DNA of 64,000 bases, taken from positions 1,183,001 to 1,247,000 of the forward strand of contig NC_054690.1 in the NCBI RefSeq assembly GCF_011074885.1, given 5' to 3'. The translations under genes and the position numbers were made by a program. Position 1 is the first letter of the stretch, and each line of letters opens with the position of its first letter. Below, one piece after another: positions 10,302 through 21,200 of the stretch. The stretch is from Brettanomyces bruxellensis. Taxonomy: Eukaryota; Ascomycota; Pichiomycetes; Pichiales; Pichiaceae. The notes under the pieces are model-generated. The model was not told where the DNA came from and did no database searches. It worked only from the letters and a program-made list of their open reading frames with translations.

Positions 10302-11642
10302 ATGAATATACAAATACGATCGGTACCGGTTGAGCCGGTGACCTCAGGTGAGGCAGTATACTGCTTTTCGAAACCCATAGAGATACCAATTTCTAAAAAG
10401 TGCCAGACTTGTGCTCAAAATATATCACCATCGCCAGCTTTATTATCAATGCTTTATACGAAAAGACACTCATCATACAGCCAATCGTTGAGAAACAACA
10501 GTACATCTTCAGCATTACAATCTCTTCGCTTTCCCTCACGTTCGGAGCTTGACGTGTCCACGTCTCCATCTAGCGGAAATTCAAGTGCCAACACATCAAA
10601 CATATTTGATGACTCAGGATCCTTTGTCAGCATCAATACAGAGTCGTCATCTTTACATACAGACTTGAGTTCAAGTTGCTTGTCGATGAGGGAAGCCATT
10701 CCAAAGGGGTGCGATCCGCTAAGTGTAGCAGCATATAACGAGTCTCTTCTCGCCAAGAGAATACCAGCAACAAATGGTTGCAGTAAATGCTACCAACAGA
10801 AAAAGCGTCCAAGCCACAAGAAGTCTTTGCTACAACTTGTGCACAAGTGGAGCTCCGAGGCTCTTTCTGGGCTTGCCAGCGGGTTCTGGCAGAGCGAAAT
10901 CCAGAAGAGTGAAAGGTCCGAAAATGGTCAGGAGACAAACATGAGAGGTGTGGAAGCTGAAAAAGGATACCAGTCGGATTCATTGCATGGAAAAGCACTT
11001 GATGTGCAATTACAGACATACCGCACAGTTTACAGTGCAATTCCAAGAGAGGAAGGCATTGCTGTCTCAGGGAACCGGATTGCCAGCCGGCTGATCGGAA
11101 ATTCAACACTTGGTGCCAAGGGCAGAGAGCCACGCATCAATTCTGAGTTTTTGAAGTTTTACGCACTCGACTACTCGTGCCGGGTTCAGGATTATCTTCG
11201 TATTTCGGATCAGGAGCTGGATCTCTATGATAGGGAGTACGAGGAGAGCGGATGCTCGTGCATAGACGAGTTCCTGGATCGTTACATCATCTGCAATGAT
11301 GACTCGGACGACAGTTTTGACTCTGTTAGCAGCGTTGACGTTGCAAAGTTCAGAAACTGCCTAAAGCTCTCATTGCTGTCTAGACACAAGCTCTGGAATA
11401 ATGTGATTTTACCACCAAGAGAGGACCTGCCTAACTGTATACGTGGCCGGTATGTTCACGAAACACATCCGTCAGTAAATGGTGCAGGGTTGGTTCGCAC
11501 GGGGGGTAAATACATGCCATGGCTCAACATAACGGATTTTGGTTCTTCTGCACGTAAATCGATTCCACCATGCGGCAAAATGGCTGATGGCACTCAGTTC
11601 ACAGTTAAGGGCTGGTGCAATGAGAGGTGGTGCTCGCACTAA
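10302..11642 (+). CDS. Uncharacterised serine-rich fungal protein with structured C-terminal region
   Basis: I cannot assign this 446-residue protein. Residues 1-270 are mostly low-complexity and Ser-rich, with two CxxC motifs (KCQTCAQ at about 34-37, GCSKCYQQKK at about 159-162) and a small basic helix (KKSLLQLVHKWSSEAL). From about residue 275 the sequence looks folded and conserved: INSEFLKFYALDYSCR, an acidic run DDSDDSFDSVSS, then FRNCLKLSLLSRHKLW and VILPPREDLPN. No transmembrane segment or signal peptide is evident. The ATG at 10302 is the first after an in-frame stop. The pattern of a disordered N-terminus and a compact C-terminal motif is typical of fungal regulatory proteins, but no function is claimed. 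Confidence 0.7.
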   Translation: MNIQIRSVPVEPVTSGEAVYCFSKPIEIPISKKCQTCAQNISPSPALLSMLYTKRHSSYSQSLRNNSTSSALQSLRFPSRSELDVSTSPSSGNSSANTSNIFDDSGSFVSINTESSSLHTDLSSSCLSMREAIPKGCDPLSVAAYNESLLAKRIPATNGCSKCYQQKKRPSHKKSLLQLVHKWSSEALSGLASGFWQSEIQKSERSENGQETNMRGVEAEKGYQSDSLHGKALDVQLQTYRTVYSAIPREEGIAVSGNRIASRLIGNSTLGAKGREPRINSEFLKFYALDYSCRVQDYLRISDQELDLYDREYEESGCSCIDEFLDRYIICNDDSDDSFDSVSSVDVAKFRNCLKLSLLSRHKLWNNVILPPREDLPNCIRGRYVHETHPSVNGAGLVRTGGKYMPWLNITDFGSSARKSIPPCGKMADGTQFTVKGWCNERWCSH

Positions 11643-11824
11643 GTGCTGGGAACTTCCGCATTCGCAAAAATTAATGATTAATGTACACTATATATATCGC
11701 AAAGGTTAATAAAGGATAAGTTGACCGATAGTCCGGGACTTTTGGCTGTAGAAGGAGCAGATTGTAGAACCAGATGAAAGCATACTGGTACAGCAGATAG
11801 CAACACATTTGTGTAACCAAATAG

Positions 11825-11950
11825 AACAATGTTGTATAACAAATAGAAACATACTCGTATTACAACATTGTATGACAACATTGTATAACGACATTATACA
11901 ACCATATTATATAACCACATTGTACATGCAACTCATTTTCATACAACACC
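11825..11950. repeat. Degenerate short repeat built on ACAATGTTGTAT / ACAACATTGTAT
   Basis: About eight imperfect copies of a 13-16 bp unit (ACAACATTGTATAAC and variants) follow one another. The core ACAATGTTGT is nearly its own reverse complement, so both orientations alternate and could form hairpins. It occupies a third of the 377 bp convergent gap between the gene at 10302 and GPM2; nothing else is seen in that gap. Confidence 0.6.
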
Positions 11951-12019
11951 ATGCCTATTAGCGATCGAATCATTATATTTATCTTTCTTTAAGTATCATT
12001 ATATAGTATGCTCAAAAGT

Positions 12020-12802
12020 TCATTTCTTGAAACCCTGTAAACGGACCTTCTCGGCCTCAACCTTGGCCCTCTCTGGATCAAGATACTCCCACATGTCCTT
12101 TCTTGGCCTCAACGTCTCGGCATCCAAGTCTATCTTTATAGGAATACCGTTTGGAATATTGACCTCGGAGATATCATCATCACTTATCGAGTATAGCACC
12201 TTCAACAAAGCTCTCACAACAGAACCATGCGTCACCACCAGAACGGTTCTTCCCTTGGCAAGCTCCGGTTCAATTGCTGCCTTGTAGTAGGGCACTAAAC
12301 GACCGACTACCATCTCCAAAGATTCGCCTCGAGGCATTTCGCCTCCACTTAGGCCCAATTTCTTCTCATCCTCGGCATCCAAGTTGTACCTGTCATCCAA
12401 ACTCCTGCATTCTGCATCTGGATCGCATAACGGTGGACAACCAGTGTAGGCACGCCTCACAAACATGTACTTTTCCTTGCCAACCTCTGCCAACACTTCT
12501 GTTTTATCTCTGCCTTGGAATGCTCCATAATGCCTCTCATTAAGCCTCCAAGTCTTATCTGTGTCTATAAACAATCTGTGCATCCTGTCCAAGATAATCT
12601 CTGCAGTCTGATTTGCTCTTGTGAGCCTGGATGTGAAGCAGATGTCAGGCTTTCCAACTTCTTTCTGCTTCAACAACAATTCCGCAGATCTCTCGGCTTG
12701 CTTTTTACCATTATCACTCAACGAAACATCCACCCATCCGCAGAACTTGTTTGTCTTGTTCCACTCGGATTCTCCGTGTCTAAGAACGATAAGATGTGGC
12801 AT
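12020..12802 (-). CDS. GPM2: Phosphoglycerate mutase family protein, Gpm2-like
   Basis: This belongs to the cofactor-dependent phosphoglycerate mutase (histidine phosphatase) superfamily, which interconverts 3- and 2-phosphoglycerate. All catalytic parts are present in the 260 residues: LRHGESEWN with His9, NERHYG with Glu89, and VTHGSVVRALL with His192. Several segments follow the Gpm2/Gpm3 branch and not Gpm1: FCGWVDV, EVGKEKYMFVRR, ISDDDISEVNIPNGIP and the YLDPERAKVEAEKVRLQGF ending. S. cerevisiae Gpm2 and Gpm3 are considered weak or non-functional mutases, so enzyme activity here is uncertain. The ATG at 12802 was chosen because the catalytic motif must lie close to the N-terminus; the frame stays open upstream for 33 codons without an ATG. 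Confidence 0.85.
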   Translation of the reverse strand: MPHLIVLRHGESEWNKTNKFCGWVDVSLSDNGKKQAERSAELLLKQKEVGKPDICFTSRLTRANQTAEIILDRMHRLFIDTDKTWRLNERHYGAFQGRDKTEVLAEVGKEKYMFVRRAYTGCPPLCDPDAECRSLDDRYNLDAEDEKKLGLSGGEMPRGESLEMVVGRLVPYYKAAIEPELAKGRTVLVVTHGSVVRALLKVLYSISDDDISEVNIPNGIPIKIDLDAETLRPRKDMWEYLDPERAKVEAEKVRLQGFKK

Positions 12803-14077
12803 TTCTAAAATATTCGATCTGACTCTATTATGACTATCGTAGAATCGCTGGTGCTCGAACCTTGAGTCGTGAGTATGTGAACTGTCAAATGAAAACTTCA
12901 CGTCCTGGTTTATTGTAACAACAGAACTGTGTTCAACATCAACGCATAATCAACACAGGCTAATCGCTTGGGCCGACACGAAAAAAGCGGATGGCTACGA
13001 GATTTATACTGGAAATCTTAAAATAATGCTTCTCTGCCCACAGACACCCGATACCGACTTTTTTTTTCACTATTTGCATTGTGTACCACCTGCCTGCTGA
13101 ATTATTGCGGATTTTCCGATTCTTTTTCGCGGCTACTAGTTTCCACTCCGGCATTCCTGTATCTCATCGGGTGATTCATTGCACTTTTTCGCATTATTCA
13201 GCATGTGCGATGATACCTACGTACCTGCCTCAATTTTCAGGTATTAGTGACATGACTTACTTGCAAACGCAATTACAATTATTTTGCCCATGCTTTGGCA
13301 ATCGACCCAATATAAATTCGGCGATGCATATAAATTTGCTATCTGCTATTTATACAATTATACTATGTCATATGTATAAGTGTAATGTATATATACTAGT
13401 ACCCAAGGTGTTCTACTATGCCACGTTGTATGTTAGTATTACTAGGCACTGAAAAAAAAAATAAATAAATAAATAAATCAAGATAAAAAATAAAGCTAAA
13501 ACCTGCTTCCATTTCTTTGCGGCTAAACTTAGCTTAATTCTGATTACCCACTACGAACCGTCTGAATCTCCATGTTCGAACTCCATATGATAATGCAGCA
13601 CTCATTTTAGATGTTCTTTCTTTTCTGTGCCTTCCAATTACACCGCACAATCTAGTTTGGTAGCAAAACTCATGACTTAATGCTTTTCCAATTTTAAAAC
13701 ACGGTGTTCCAAACTATTAACGGTTTTAAAAATATACTCCTGGCTCACTCCTCTCCGAGCATGTCCGAGTCCGTATTTCTCTTCTCATCTTACCACTTCT
13801 CTGAATTCGTACACTTGAAAAAATTGCAGCCACAGAAGGCTGTTTATGCGCCACACAGGCAATTATGTGTTAGGATGTATTGTGTCGCGCTCTTGCCTTC
13901 CTTAGCTGGTGCTCCCCTAATGCATTACAATGCGACTTGGTGCGGAATCTGATTTAGGAGAAAACATTCTGTAATTTTTTTTTTTTCGGACACTAAGCTT
14001 TAAGCTAAACCCAGCACGGATCACTAACTAAGCTGTGGCATATTCAACCGATCTGTATTCTGTTCCCAGTAAACAAC
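12803..14077. other. 1.3 kb divergent intergenic region with small AAAT repeat
   Basis: No gene is supported here. An (AAAT)n microsatellite of about 20 bp lies at 13458-13478. T runs lie at 13059-13068 and 13976-13986. A CACTAACTAAG followed by a CCCAG at 14066-14070 just before the next ATG resembles a 5'-UTR intron end, but no matching donor is evident. Confidence 0.35.
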
Positions 14078-14752
14078 ATGTTTACTTATCTGCGTACAGC
14101 ACCTTTACAAGTATCAAGGCGATTTACACAAGTGCGGCATGCTTCCTTAATAGTTTCGGCTGATAATCAAGCTCTGGTGAAATTCTTGGGAAAACTAGGC
14201 GACTTTGATAAGAAGAAAAAGATATTCAACAAGCTGGACGAATTATATTTGCTTTGTAAGAGAAAGGGATTTCATCAGACTAACAATGACATTGTAAGGC
14301 TATATTCCAACAACAAGGAGTTGAATACTACTTACAAAAATTTATGCAATCTATGCATTGTGAACCAAGCTACATTTGCGAACTCTTTGGCCGGAGTGCT
14401 TGATCCGGGCCTTTTTTCTGCAATAATGCAGCAGAATGTCCCGTTTAAGATTCAGTCAATCGCACAAGAGGGTATTCCTGGGGTTTCCGTCTTTTCTCTG
14501 AATAGGAATTTATCGCATTTGGACAAATATGTGGACACTTGGAATAATTTGGAGAGGAAAGACGCGGATATTCGGAAATCACTCTACGAGATGATAAACG
14601 CGTTTAAAGATGAAGATGTTCTGTTTCTGTATTATGTTCTCATGTTCTGGTTGGCCAGAAGAACATCATACGAACTACTTGCCGGACTGAAGAAAATCAA
14701 CAGCAATGGAACTATTGATAACTCTTTGCTAAAGAACAAATCTGATATATGA
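14078..14752 (+). CDS. Uncharacterised probable mitochondrial protein
   Basis: I do not recognise this 224-residue protein. Its N-terminus, MFTYLRTAPLQVSRRFTQVR, is free of acidic residues and has arginines spaced as in an amphipathic mitochondrial presequence, with a likely cleavage near residues 20-25. The remainder is helical and rich in Lys and Asn (FDKKKKIFNKLDELYLLCKRK). A short hydrophobic, aromatic stretch at about residues 185-200 (VLFLYYVLMFWLA) may be a membrane-associated helix. The ATG at 14078 is the first in frame. It lies in a run of three uncharacterised small genes between GPM2 and PNO1, with no operon-like relation. Confidence 0.65.
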   Translation: MFTYLRTAPLQVSRRFTQVRHASLIVSADNQALVKFLGKLGDFDKKKKIFNKLDELYLLCKRKGFHQTNNDIVRLYSNNKELNTTYKNLCNLCIVNQATFANSLAGVLDPGLFSAIMQQNVPFKIQSIAQEGIPGVSVFSLNRNLSHLDKYVDTWNNLERKDADIRKSLYEMINAFKDEDVLFLYYVLMFWLARRTSYELLAGLKKINSNGTIDNSLLKNKSDI

Positions 14753-15023
14753 AGCACCACCTGTCACCAGAATATTTGTCTTTGTACACATACACTATTT
14801 ATTGGGAAAAATAACAGAACGAGTGTTCCGTTGAACATCATTCACAAGTTTGATTTGCAATTGCGCATTTTCACGCAACAGAACACGTTTGCATAATTTA
14901 TATAAAAGAAGGCCTTGCGTTCCAAACATTGAAAATTAATTGAGGTTCCGTTCGAAACACTCTTTTTCTAATCATTTCAAACGTTACAATAGTATCGTAC
15001 CCGTTTATTGAACTAGCATAATC

Positions 15024-15578
15024 ATGAATATCGGTGTTAACCTGCCTGCTGTTCCCAAAGTGGAGGTTCCTGATGAAAACTACGCAGGCAGAATTTATAG
15101 AGGAGACTGGACAAAACTTCTTGCAAACAAGACACTCATGAATTCCCCAGCGGAGTTTCGAAAGACAATCAACCAATCACCAGCAGAAGTGAAGACAAAG
15201 TCGTTTTTCCCCGGAATTCCCGACTCCACTTTTACCTTGCTTGGTGAAGTTCTATTCTATTTGCTATTGGTTGTACTGTTGGTGCATTATGCTTACTGGG
15301 GAGTCACAGCTTACCTTGCATATCGCAAGACAAAGCTGCTTGACGAGGCTGAAGATGTCACTGAGGTGAAAGATTTGGAGAATGCCTCTAATTATGATGA
15401 TCGGAAAACTGGTGTCGAGTATATGGAGTATCCTTCTCAGGACTCCTATCAATCAGAAGAGGACTTCTTCTCAGATCCTGAATCGAAAAAAAGCTGGACA
15501 TGGAGGGAGACAGTGTCTTTCACAGAACCAGTAGAATACGATATTGAGAAAGGGAGGCTGACACGGATGAATAAATAG
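15024..15578 (+). CDS. Uncharacterised single-pass membrane protein
   Basis: This 184-residue protein is not assigned. Residues 1-70 are soluble and lack a signal peptide. A strong hydrophobic segment lies at about residues 72-93 (LLGEVLFYLLLVVLLVHYAY). It is followed by YLAYRKTK and a markedly acidic tail (DEAEDVTEVKDLE, SEEDFFSDPESKK). With no signal sequence and a positive flank after the membrane segment, the acidic tail is probably cytosolic. The ATG at 15024 is the first in frame. The 271 bp before it contain one GCAATTGC palindrome at 14857-14864. It is convergent with the next gene across 179 bp. Confidence 0.65.
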   Translation: MNIGVNLPAVPKVEVPDENYAGRIYRGDWTKLLANKTLMNSPAEFRKTINQSPAEVKTKSFFPGIPDSTFTLLGEVLFYLLLVVLLVHYAYWGVTAYLAYRKTKLLDEAEDVTEVKDLENASNYDDRKTGVEYMEYPSQDSYQSEEDFFSDPESKKSWTWRETVSFTEPVEYDIEKGRLTRMNK

Positions 15579-15757
15579 AATCATCAGATACTTCTGTATA
15601 TTTCGAATAGCATTATTAAAGAATTTAAGTTTCATGTATGTACACGTAGTGAGTCGTTGCAATCTAGAAGAAGATCCTCATCATAACCTACTTATTAGAA
15701 TAACTTCCCCCCTCAATTTCATTTATCCAATCGCATGAGGTCCTCATCATCAGATTC

Positions 15758-16966
15758 TCATTTATCGGGTAGAATAAGATCCTCGTCATCGCTGTTTTCT
15801 TCAACATCAGGCGATCCTTCAAGCTTCACATAATCCTTGTCCCAAAACTTCTTGACGCCAATTTCTTTCAAGTGATTCCACCACTGAATTTCTGCAGGAT
15901 CCAAATCCGGCTCTACCCAGGTAAAGCCTTCCCCAGAAGAGTACCAGTACTGCCTCATCATGACTTCCTGCTCCGGCTCATTCACTACAAAACCCATAGA
16001 GTTTATCCTTGAAACGATTGGCCTAGTTGCGAAGCCTTCTTCACCGTGAATGGCAGCATCTGCCTCCAACACTTTTGCACACATCTCCATCTCATCAACT
16101 TTCTGATACCAGTTCCATGGCATTGATCCATGCTCAAAGAGCAATGAGCCGTTTTCCATTCCTCTGGATGAAAAGGCCATCGTGGCAAGAAAGCCGCAAT
16201 TCACAAAGTACGTGATGATCATCGCATATATTCCATATATTCCAAAATGCGTTCCTCCCGTGCCTGAGTGGAGTATTTCTGGAAAGAAAAGAAGAACAAC
16301 TGCATGAATTGATCCAATCAAAACGGCTATAGAGCCTCCAAAATACCCAACATAGCGTTTAATGAGGGATTTCCTGTGATTGAAGTACCGTTCCGAACCG
16401 GTAGTAAGCTCAATATAGTCCAATGCATCCTGGAAACTGGCATCCCACAAAAGCCGACGAAACGGTATGGTTGCCAACTCAACTGGGATGTACAACTTAC
16501 TATCCTGGGAATAGTAGGCCTCCACTATTGTCTTTAACGTCGGATATTTAGGCTCAAGCTTTAATATTTTCGTAAGCAACGTTTCATCAAAGTTGATCTT
16601 TTTGCTTCTAAGGATTTCGGCCAACAACTTGTTTGATTCTATAATAAGCGGCTCTTTCTCTGGATGAAGTTTCCTGTATTCGTATATAGAATCCTGGTAT
16701 GCTTTCACTGTACTCACTATCTCAAAAGCTTTTTCCGAAGCCTTCTTTTCACTCGCCAGTGATTTGTTCTCTAGAAACTCATTATGGGCTAGCAACTTGA
16801 GACTATCAAACCTTTGCTTATTTAATCCATCTGATGTTTTGACTTTCTCTGTATGTATCCATCTCCTCAGGCATGTTTGTGCATTAATTGTATATCCTCT
16901 TTGCGCTTTCGGAAAGCTATAAACCAAAGCCCTCTTCCCCACAATTCTCAGAAAAGAGAACATCAT
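15758..16966 (-). CDS. Uncharacterised probable mitochondrial inner-membrane protein
   Basis: The 402-residue protein has an N-terminus rich in Arg/Lys and lacking acids (MMFSFLRIVGKRALVYSFPK, then RGYTINAQTCLRRW), which looks like a mitochondrial targeting sequence. Residues about 30-190 are helical and charged. Two hydrophobic segments follow, about 205-228 (YFGGSIAVLIGSIHAVVLLFF) and about 240-260 (YGIYAMIITYFVNCGFLATMA), making a hairpin. The C-terminal half is soluble with several Trp-rich motifs (MPWNWYQKVDEME, QYWYSSGEGFTWVEPD, EIQWWNHLKEIG) and an acidic tail. The well-defined aromatic motifs suggest a conserved family, but I cannot name it. The ATG at 16966 was chosen over the open frame upstream, which lacks an ATG. 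Confidence 0.7.
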   Translation of the reverse strand: MMFSFLRIVGKRALVYSFPKAQRGYTINAQTCLRRWIHTEKVKTSDGLNKQRFDSLKLLAHNEFLENKSLASEKKASEKAFEIVSTVKAYQDSIYEYRKLHPEKEPLIIESNKLLAEILRSKKINFDETLLTKILKLEPKYPTLKTIVEAYYSQDSKLYIPVELATIPFRRLLWDASFQDALDYIELTTGSERYFNHRKSLIKRYVGYFGGSIAVLIGSIHAVVLLFFPEILHSGTGGTHFGIYGIYAMIITYFVNCGFLATMAFSSRGMENGSLLFEHGSMPWNWYQKVDEMEMCAKVLEADAAIHGEEGFATRPIVSRINSMGFVVNEPEQEVMMRQYWYSSGEGFTWVEPDLDPAEIQWWNHLKEIGVKKFWDKDYVKLEGSPDVEENSDDEDLILPDK

Positions 16967-17299
16967 ACTCTCCGAAATCTCACTCAATAATTCGAGGCCT
17001 CAAAATCTCGACCGGGTGGCTCAAATTGTTAAGGTTATGTCACTTAATGCTATTAAGTTGTGATATCTGTTAAAATAATGCTGGCTCCTGTATCGTTACC
17101 GAGTGTACCATTTTCGTATCGCATAGAGTGAACACAGCCTGGAAAACATAGCTTCCGATCTATTTTTTTTTTTTTTTTTCCTGAAAAAAAATTTTACCAG
17201 TATCTCTAACTGAACAGTCCTTTCACTATCATTAATCCATGACTTATTGGCTCAAATAAATAGGGCATATCAGTTAAGAGCATTAGCATATAACAAAAC
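16967..17299. promoter_or_regulatory. Divergent promoter of the 15758-16966 gene and PNO1
   Basis: A T run of about 18 lies at 17163-17179. The sequence TGAAAAAAAATTTT at 17182-17195 is a stretched version of the RRPE (TGAAAAATTTT) found before ribosome-biogenesis genes and is on the PNO1 side, about 105 bp before its ATG. Confidence 0.4.
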
Positions 17300-18124
17300 A
17301 TGGGAGCACCAACTGCTATTCAGAAGACTGTGGTGCCAGCTGCAGCAGACCTTACAAGCAAAACAAATGAAACGGTGACAAATACAGATAGAATAAATCC
17401 AGAGGAAGAAGATGATGAGATAATGATTGATACAACCTCAGCAAAGCCTATACTTGAAGCTGAAGATTCAACGGCCAATGAAGAAAAGAAGAATTTGAAG
17501 AAACCAGCAGCAGGAATTGTTTTGGATGCTGCAGGAAAGCCAAAGTTTCAATCCGAAGCTGCAAGTAGTATGAAGGTGAAGCTTGAATCTAGAAAAGTTG
17601 CAATACCGCCTCATAGAATGTCACCATTGAAGAATAACTGGATAAAGATATACCCTGCTTTGGTGAAACAGTTGAAGCTTCAGGTGAGAATGAATTTGAG
17701 AACTAGAAATGTTGAATTAAGAACATGCAAGAGCACACAAGACCCAGGTGCATTGCAGAAAGGAGCAGATTTTATACATGCATTTGCACTTGGCTTTGAT
17801 TTGGATGACGCCATTGCATTACTCCGTTTGGATGATCTATATATTGAAACATTCGAGATTCAGGATGTCAAAAGTTTGCATGGAGACCATCTTTCAAGAG
17901 CTATTGGAAGAATAGCAGGAAAAGATGGAAGAACCAAGTTTGCAATAGAAAATGCTACAAGAACCAGAATAGTGCTAGCAGACTCCAAGGTTCACATTCT
18001 GGGAGGTTTTTCACATATCAAGATGGCTCGAGAGGCTGTTATGAGCTTGATTTTGGGCTCTCCTCCAGGAAAAGTTTACGGAAATCTTAGGACAATGGCT
18101 TCTAGACTTAAGGAAAGGTATTGA
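17300..18124 (+). CDS. PNO1: Pre-rRNA processing KH protein Pno1 (Dim2)
   Basis: Pno1/Dim2 is an essential KH-domain factor of 90S and pre-40S particles that binds near the 3' end of 18S rRNA and recruits Dim1 and Nob1. The 274-residue length equals that of S. cerevisiae Pno1. The N-terminal 90 residues are acidic and disordered. From about residue 95 the sequence follows the family closely: [45 protein letters not shown], then the C-terminal KH domain with [18 protein letters not shown] (the GKDG loop) and the ending [22 protein letters not shown]. The ATG at 17300 is the first in frame. It converges on POL2 with a 170 bp gap. Confidence 0.95.
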   Translation: MGAPTAIQKTVVPAAADLTSKTNETVTNTDRINPEEEDDEIMIDTTSAKPILEAEDSTANEEKKNLKKPAAGIVLDAAGKPKFQSEAASSMKVKLESRKVAIPPHRMSPLKNNWIKIYPALVKQLKLQVRMNLRTRNVELRTCKSTQDPGALQKGADFIHAFALGFDLDDAIALLRLDDLYIETFEIQDVKSLHGDHLSRAIGRIAGKDGRTKFAIENATRTRIVLADSKVHILGGFSHIKMAREAVMSLILGSPPGKVYGNLRTMASRLKERY

Positions 18125-18294
18125 ATACAGTAAAAGTCATCACATTTTTTTGTCTCATGGCAGTTTCTATTACTTTTCTACTTTTGCTTGGCCCAAGGAA
18201 ATGATATACAGCTTAATTACGGTTTCCACTCTATATGTATAGCAAATTATTATTGTATTAATGCAAGGCCATCACATTCTATTAAATAGTCTCA

Positions 18295-21200
18295 TTATAT
18301 AAACTCTTCCGTAACCTCCCTCAATAGCTGGAACTGATAAGCATCTGCAGCATTTTGAAAAGTCTTCACTCGAGATAGTGCCTGTTTTTTCGATATTGTA
18401 GCAACCCAATCTCCAGAGCATTGGCAATGAAGTGATATCTCTTTGTCTTTCATCCTTCCACACTTATTGCATCTTAAGTCCTGCGTTAAATACTTTGTAA
18501 TGGTACGATGCAGCTCATAAATTAGCCTTTCCTCTATGATAAGCTTGTTGTAAGCTTTGTGGCACAAATCACATCTAAATATTGTTCCTTCATCATCACG
18601 ACAGACGTCTATATCTTTCGTATGGTCACAGTAATTGCAAATAAACTGCGGAATAATCAGAGAAGCTGACGGATTCTTAAATATTGCTTCATCACTGAAC
18701 TCCTTCACCTCAAATAATGAAAGAAGCTCTCTCCGTAGTATTCTGACCTCGATATCCCTTCTCTTTGACAAGCTGAGTATATGGCACAAGAATTTCACCA
18801 ATTCTAGTGTTGGGTTATCCATTGGAAGATGAGAGCCCGCTAGTTTAGGAAATTCGAACTCCTGTTGCATTGCTGAATCAAGAAGCATCTCATTCTGCTT
18901 CCGAATCAAGGTCTTGACTCTTTTAATGAGTGCAGATCGGAAGTATTCACACACGCCGTTGGTAATTTCACTCATATCAATGTCCTCCTCCCCGTTTCTC
19001 CTGTTATTGAACTTATGCTGCTTCAAAATCTGGGTAATTTGCGTTCTTCTAGGCGAAAGTTGGGATTGAGATGAACCACTGTTGTACTCTCTTTCTCTAT
19101 CCTTTATAAAAGCATCCAAAAAGAGAATAACCCAGTCCTCGAATTCTCCCTGCATTATCATTGGAAGGTAATTCTTTATTTGCCAATTGGAAATATAATC
19201 GAACTTTTGCTCTCCTTCACCTTGGATCTCGTTACAGAAGCTTCCTGCATAGTTGTACTTGTCCATCCAGATTAGCATATCCCAGTATCTGGTTACATTC
19301 AACTCCAAAAGGTTGAAAAGTGGCTTTGAGCGAACACTTGAAATAAGGTACTGACCATATGCATAGGAGTTCTCGACAACGGTCTTGGATGTACGAAGAA
19401 TGATTTTGTTTCTATCCGCAAACACAATACCAGCACCAATACGTTTGAATTCTCCAAGAAGTTGCACAAATGACTTCTTGGTAAGATTGTGAACATGATA
19501 GTGCAATGATGAATCGTAAAGCATTGAAGAGGAGCTACTGTACCACGTAATGAAGTCATGAACCATGGAATCGGCCTCGGAATTACCCTTTATGGCATCA
19601 TCCCACCAATGTCTCACCAATCCACGCAAAACTGCCAAAGCGGGACCCGAAAACGAATCATCAGCAAGAGTGGATGAGCCTGCATCTTCACCATCAGCAT
19701 CGTTTCGTTCTCCAGTCTCCGAAATAAACACACCTTCAGCCTCGTTAATCCAAGATGAAGTTAAAACCGTGTTGATGGTCAAATTCCTCAACGATAATTC
19801 CATGCAGACAGTTTCATAGATCTCAGGACTGTTAAAGTGCGGGAACTGAAGTGATTCATCCGATTCAAACAAAGTTGTATCTTTCTCCATACCACCATAG
19901 TCTGGTAATGGCCTAGGCGACCACCACAAGATTATTCCTGCTTTTTGCAATCTTCTGGCATACTCAACATCAATCAAATATCCCATGTTTGACACTTTTA
20001 GGTTACAAAGAGGAATATTACTATACTTCGAAAGGTCAATGAGCTTCTTGATCCATCCAGATAGTGAGAGATAGTGGTTTATGATTCTCTTCATGATGAG
20101 TACATGCCATGACAATGCGTTCGTTTGAATCTCACCAATGCTCATCTTCACAGTTGGCATTGATTGTGATGCCTTCAACAGCTTCTGAAGCTTTTCTGGG
20201 AATGGCGATTGAATAGTTAGAAGATACTTTGAAGCACTATGTTCGTTGATGCTTGCAATTTTTGCATTAAGCTTACGATGAAGACGGCCAATATCGGTAA
20301 AGTAGTGTGTCTCGAAAGAGATAGAGGGTGGATAGTCAATAATCTGATAATATTTGTCAACCTTGGTTTTTTTAACCTTGAGTAAATCCCTGTAAAGACT
20401 ACCCATTTTCGGTGGAAGCTGTTGGGCATTTGCTGAAGCTTTGAGCACATACATGTAAGCGGAAGTGTTGAAAGTGTTGAAAAGCGTAAAAATCTCGTAT
20501 CCGTTGGATATGATGTGCAGCAAATATAAGATGTTCATGGAGAATTTTTCAAGGTAGTTCTCGGCCGCAACTTGCTTCAAGTTTTCTTTATCGAAACCCT
20601 TTTCAAACGATTTGGCAAGTAGTTCTGCCTTGTTGTCATCGAAACGAACACAAGAACCGAGTTCAATAATTGCCCTATCAGATGACCTGATCTGTGTTTC
20701 ATATATACCAGCAATATCAGTACTCTTTAGAATTGAGTCCGACTTCTTCATCTCCTCCAAATAAGCATCTTCAGGCATGCTTAGTTTGAAAATGTTTTTA
20801 TTGTCGCCTCCTGTTGGCAAGGATTCCTCTGATTTCTTCACAGTGCAATCTTCAATACTACCGTCTGGCATGTTTCCGGACTTGAACTTCACATAAATGG
20901 TCTTTGGTATGTGTAAAGTCAATTCCTGGACTTTATCCCGGACCAACACAAATACCTTAAGGTTTCCAGGATTACCCAAATCCGGAATGTATTGAATAAC
21001 CTGCCACACGTTTGTGGCATACAACTCTGCCCTGTGGCCAATAAAGTTGCTCACAATACCCCTGTCCATAGAATTGTAACTTCTACCAAAAAGCTTCTGC
21101 CTTCTTTTTCTCTCCCTCGCCTGGATGTTCCATTTGATCTTTTCATGCTTCAAGAATCCCACATAGTCGATCAGTGGGTTTGGCGGCTGCTGCTTGAGGA

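Noticed and set aside
12840..12885. GGTTCGAG-like B-box on the minus strand upstream of GPM2
   Set aside because: The flanking bases cannot form a T-stem or acceptor stem, so it is not a tRNA gene.
12803..12901. N-terminal extension of GPM2
   Set aside because: The frame is open but has no ATG, and the family catalytic motif already starts at residue 8 from the chosen ATG.
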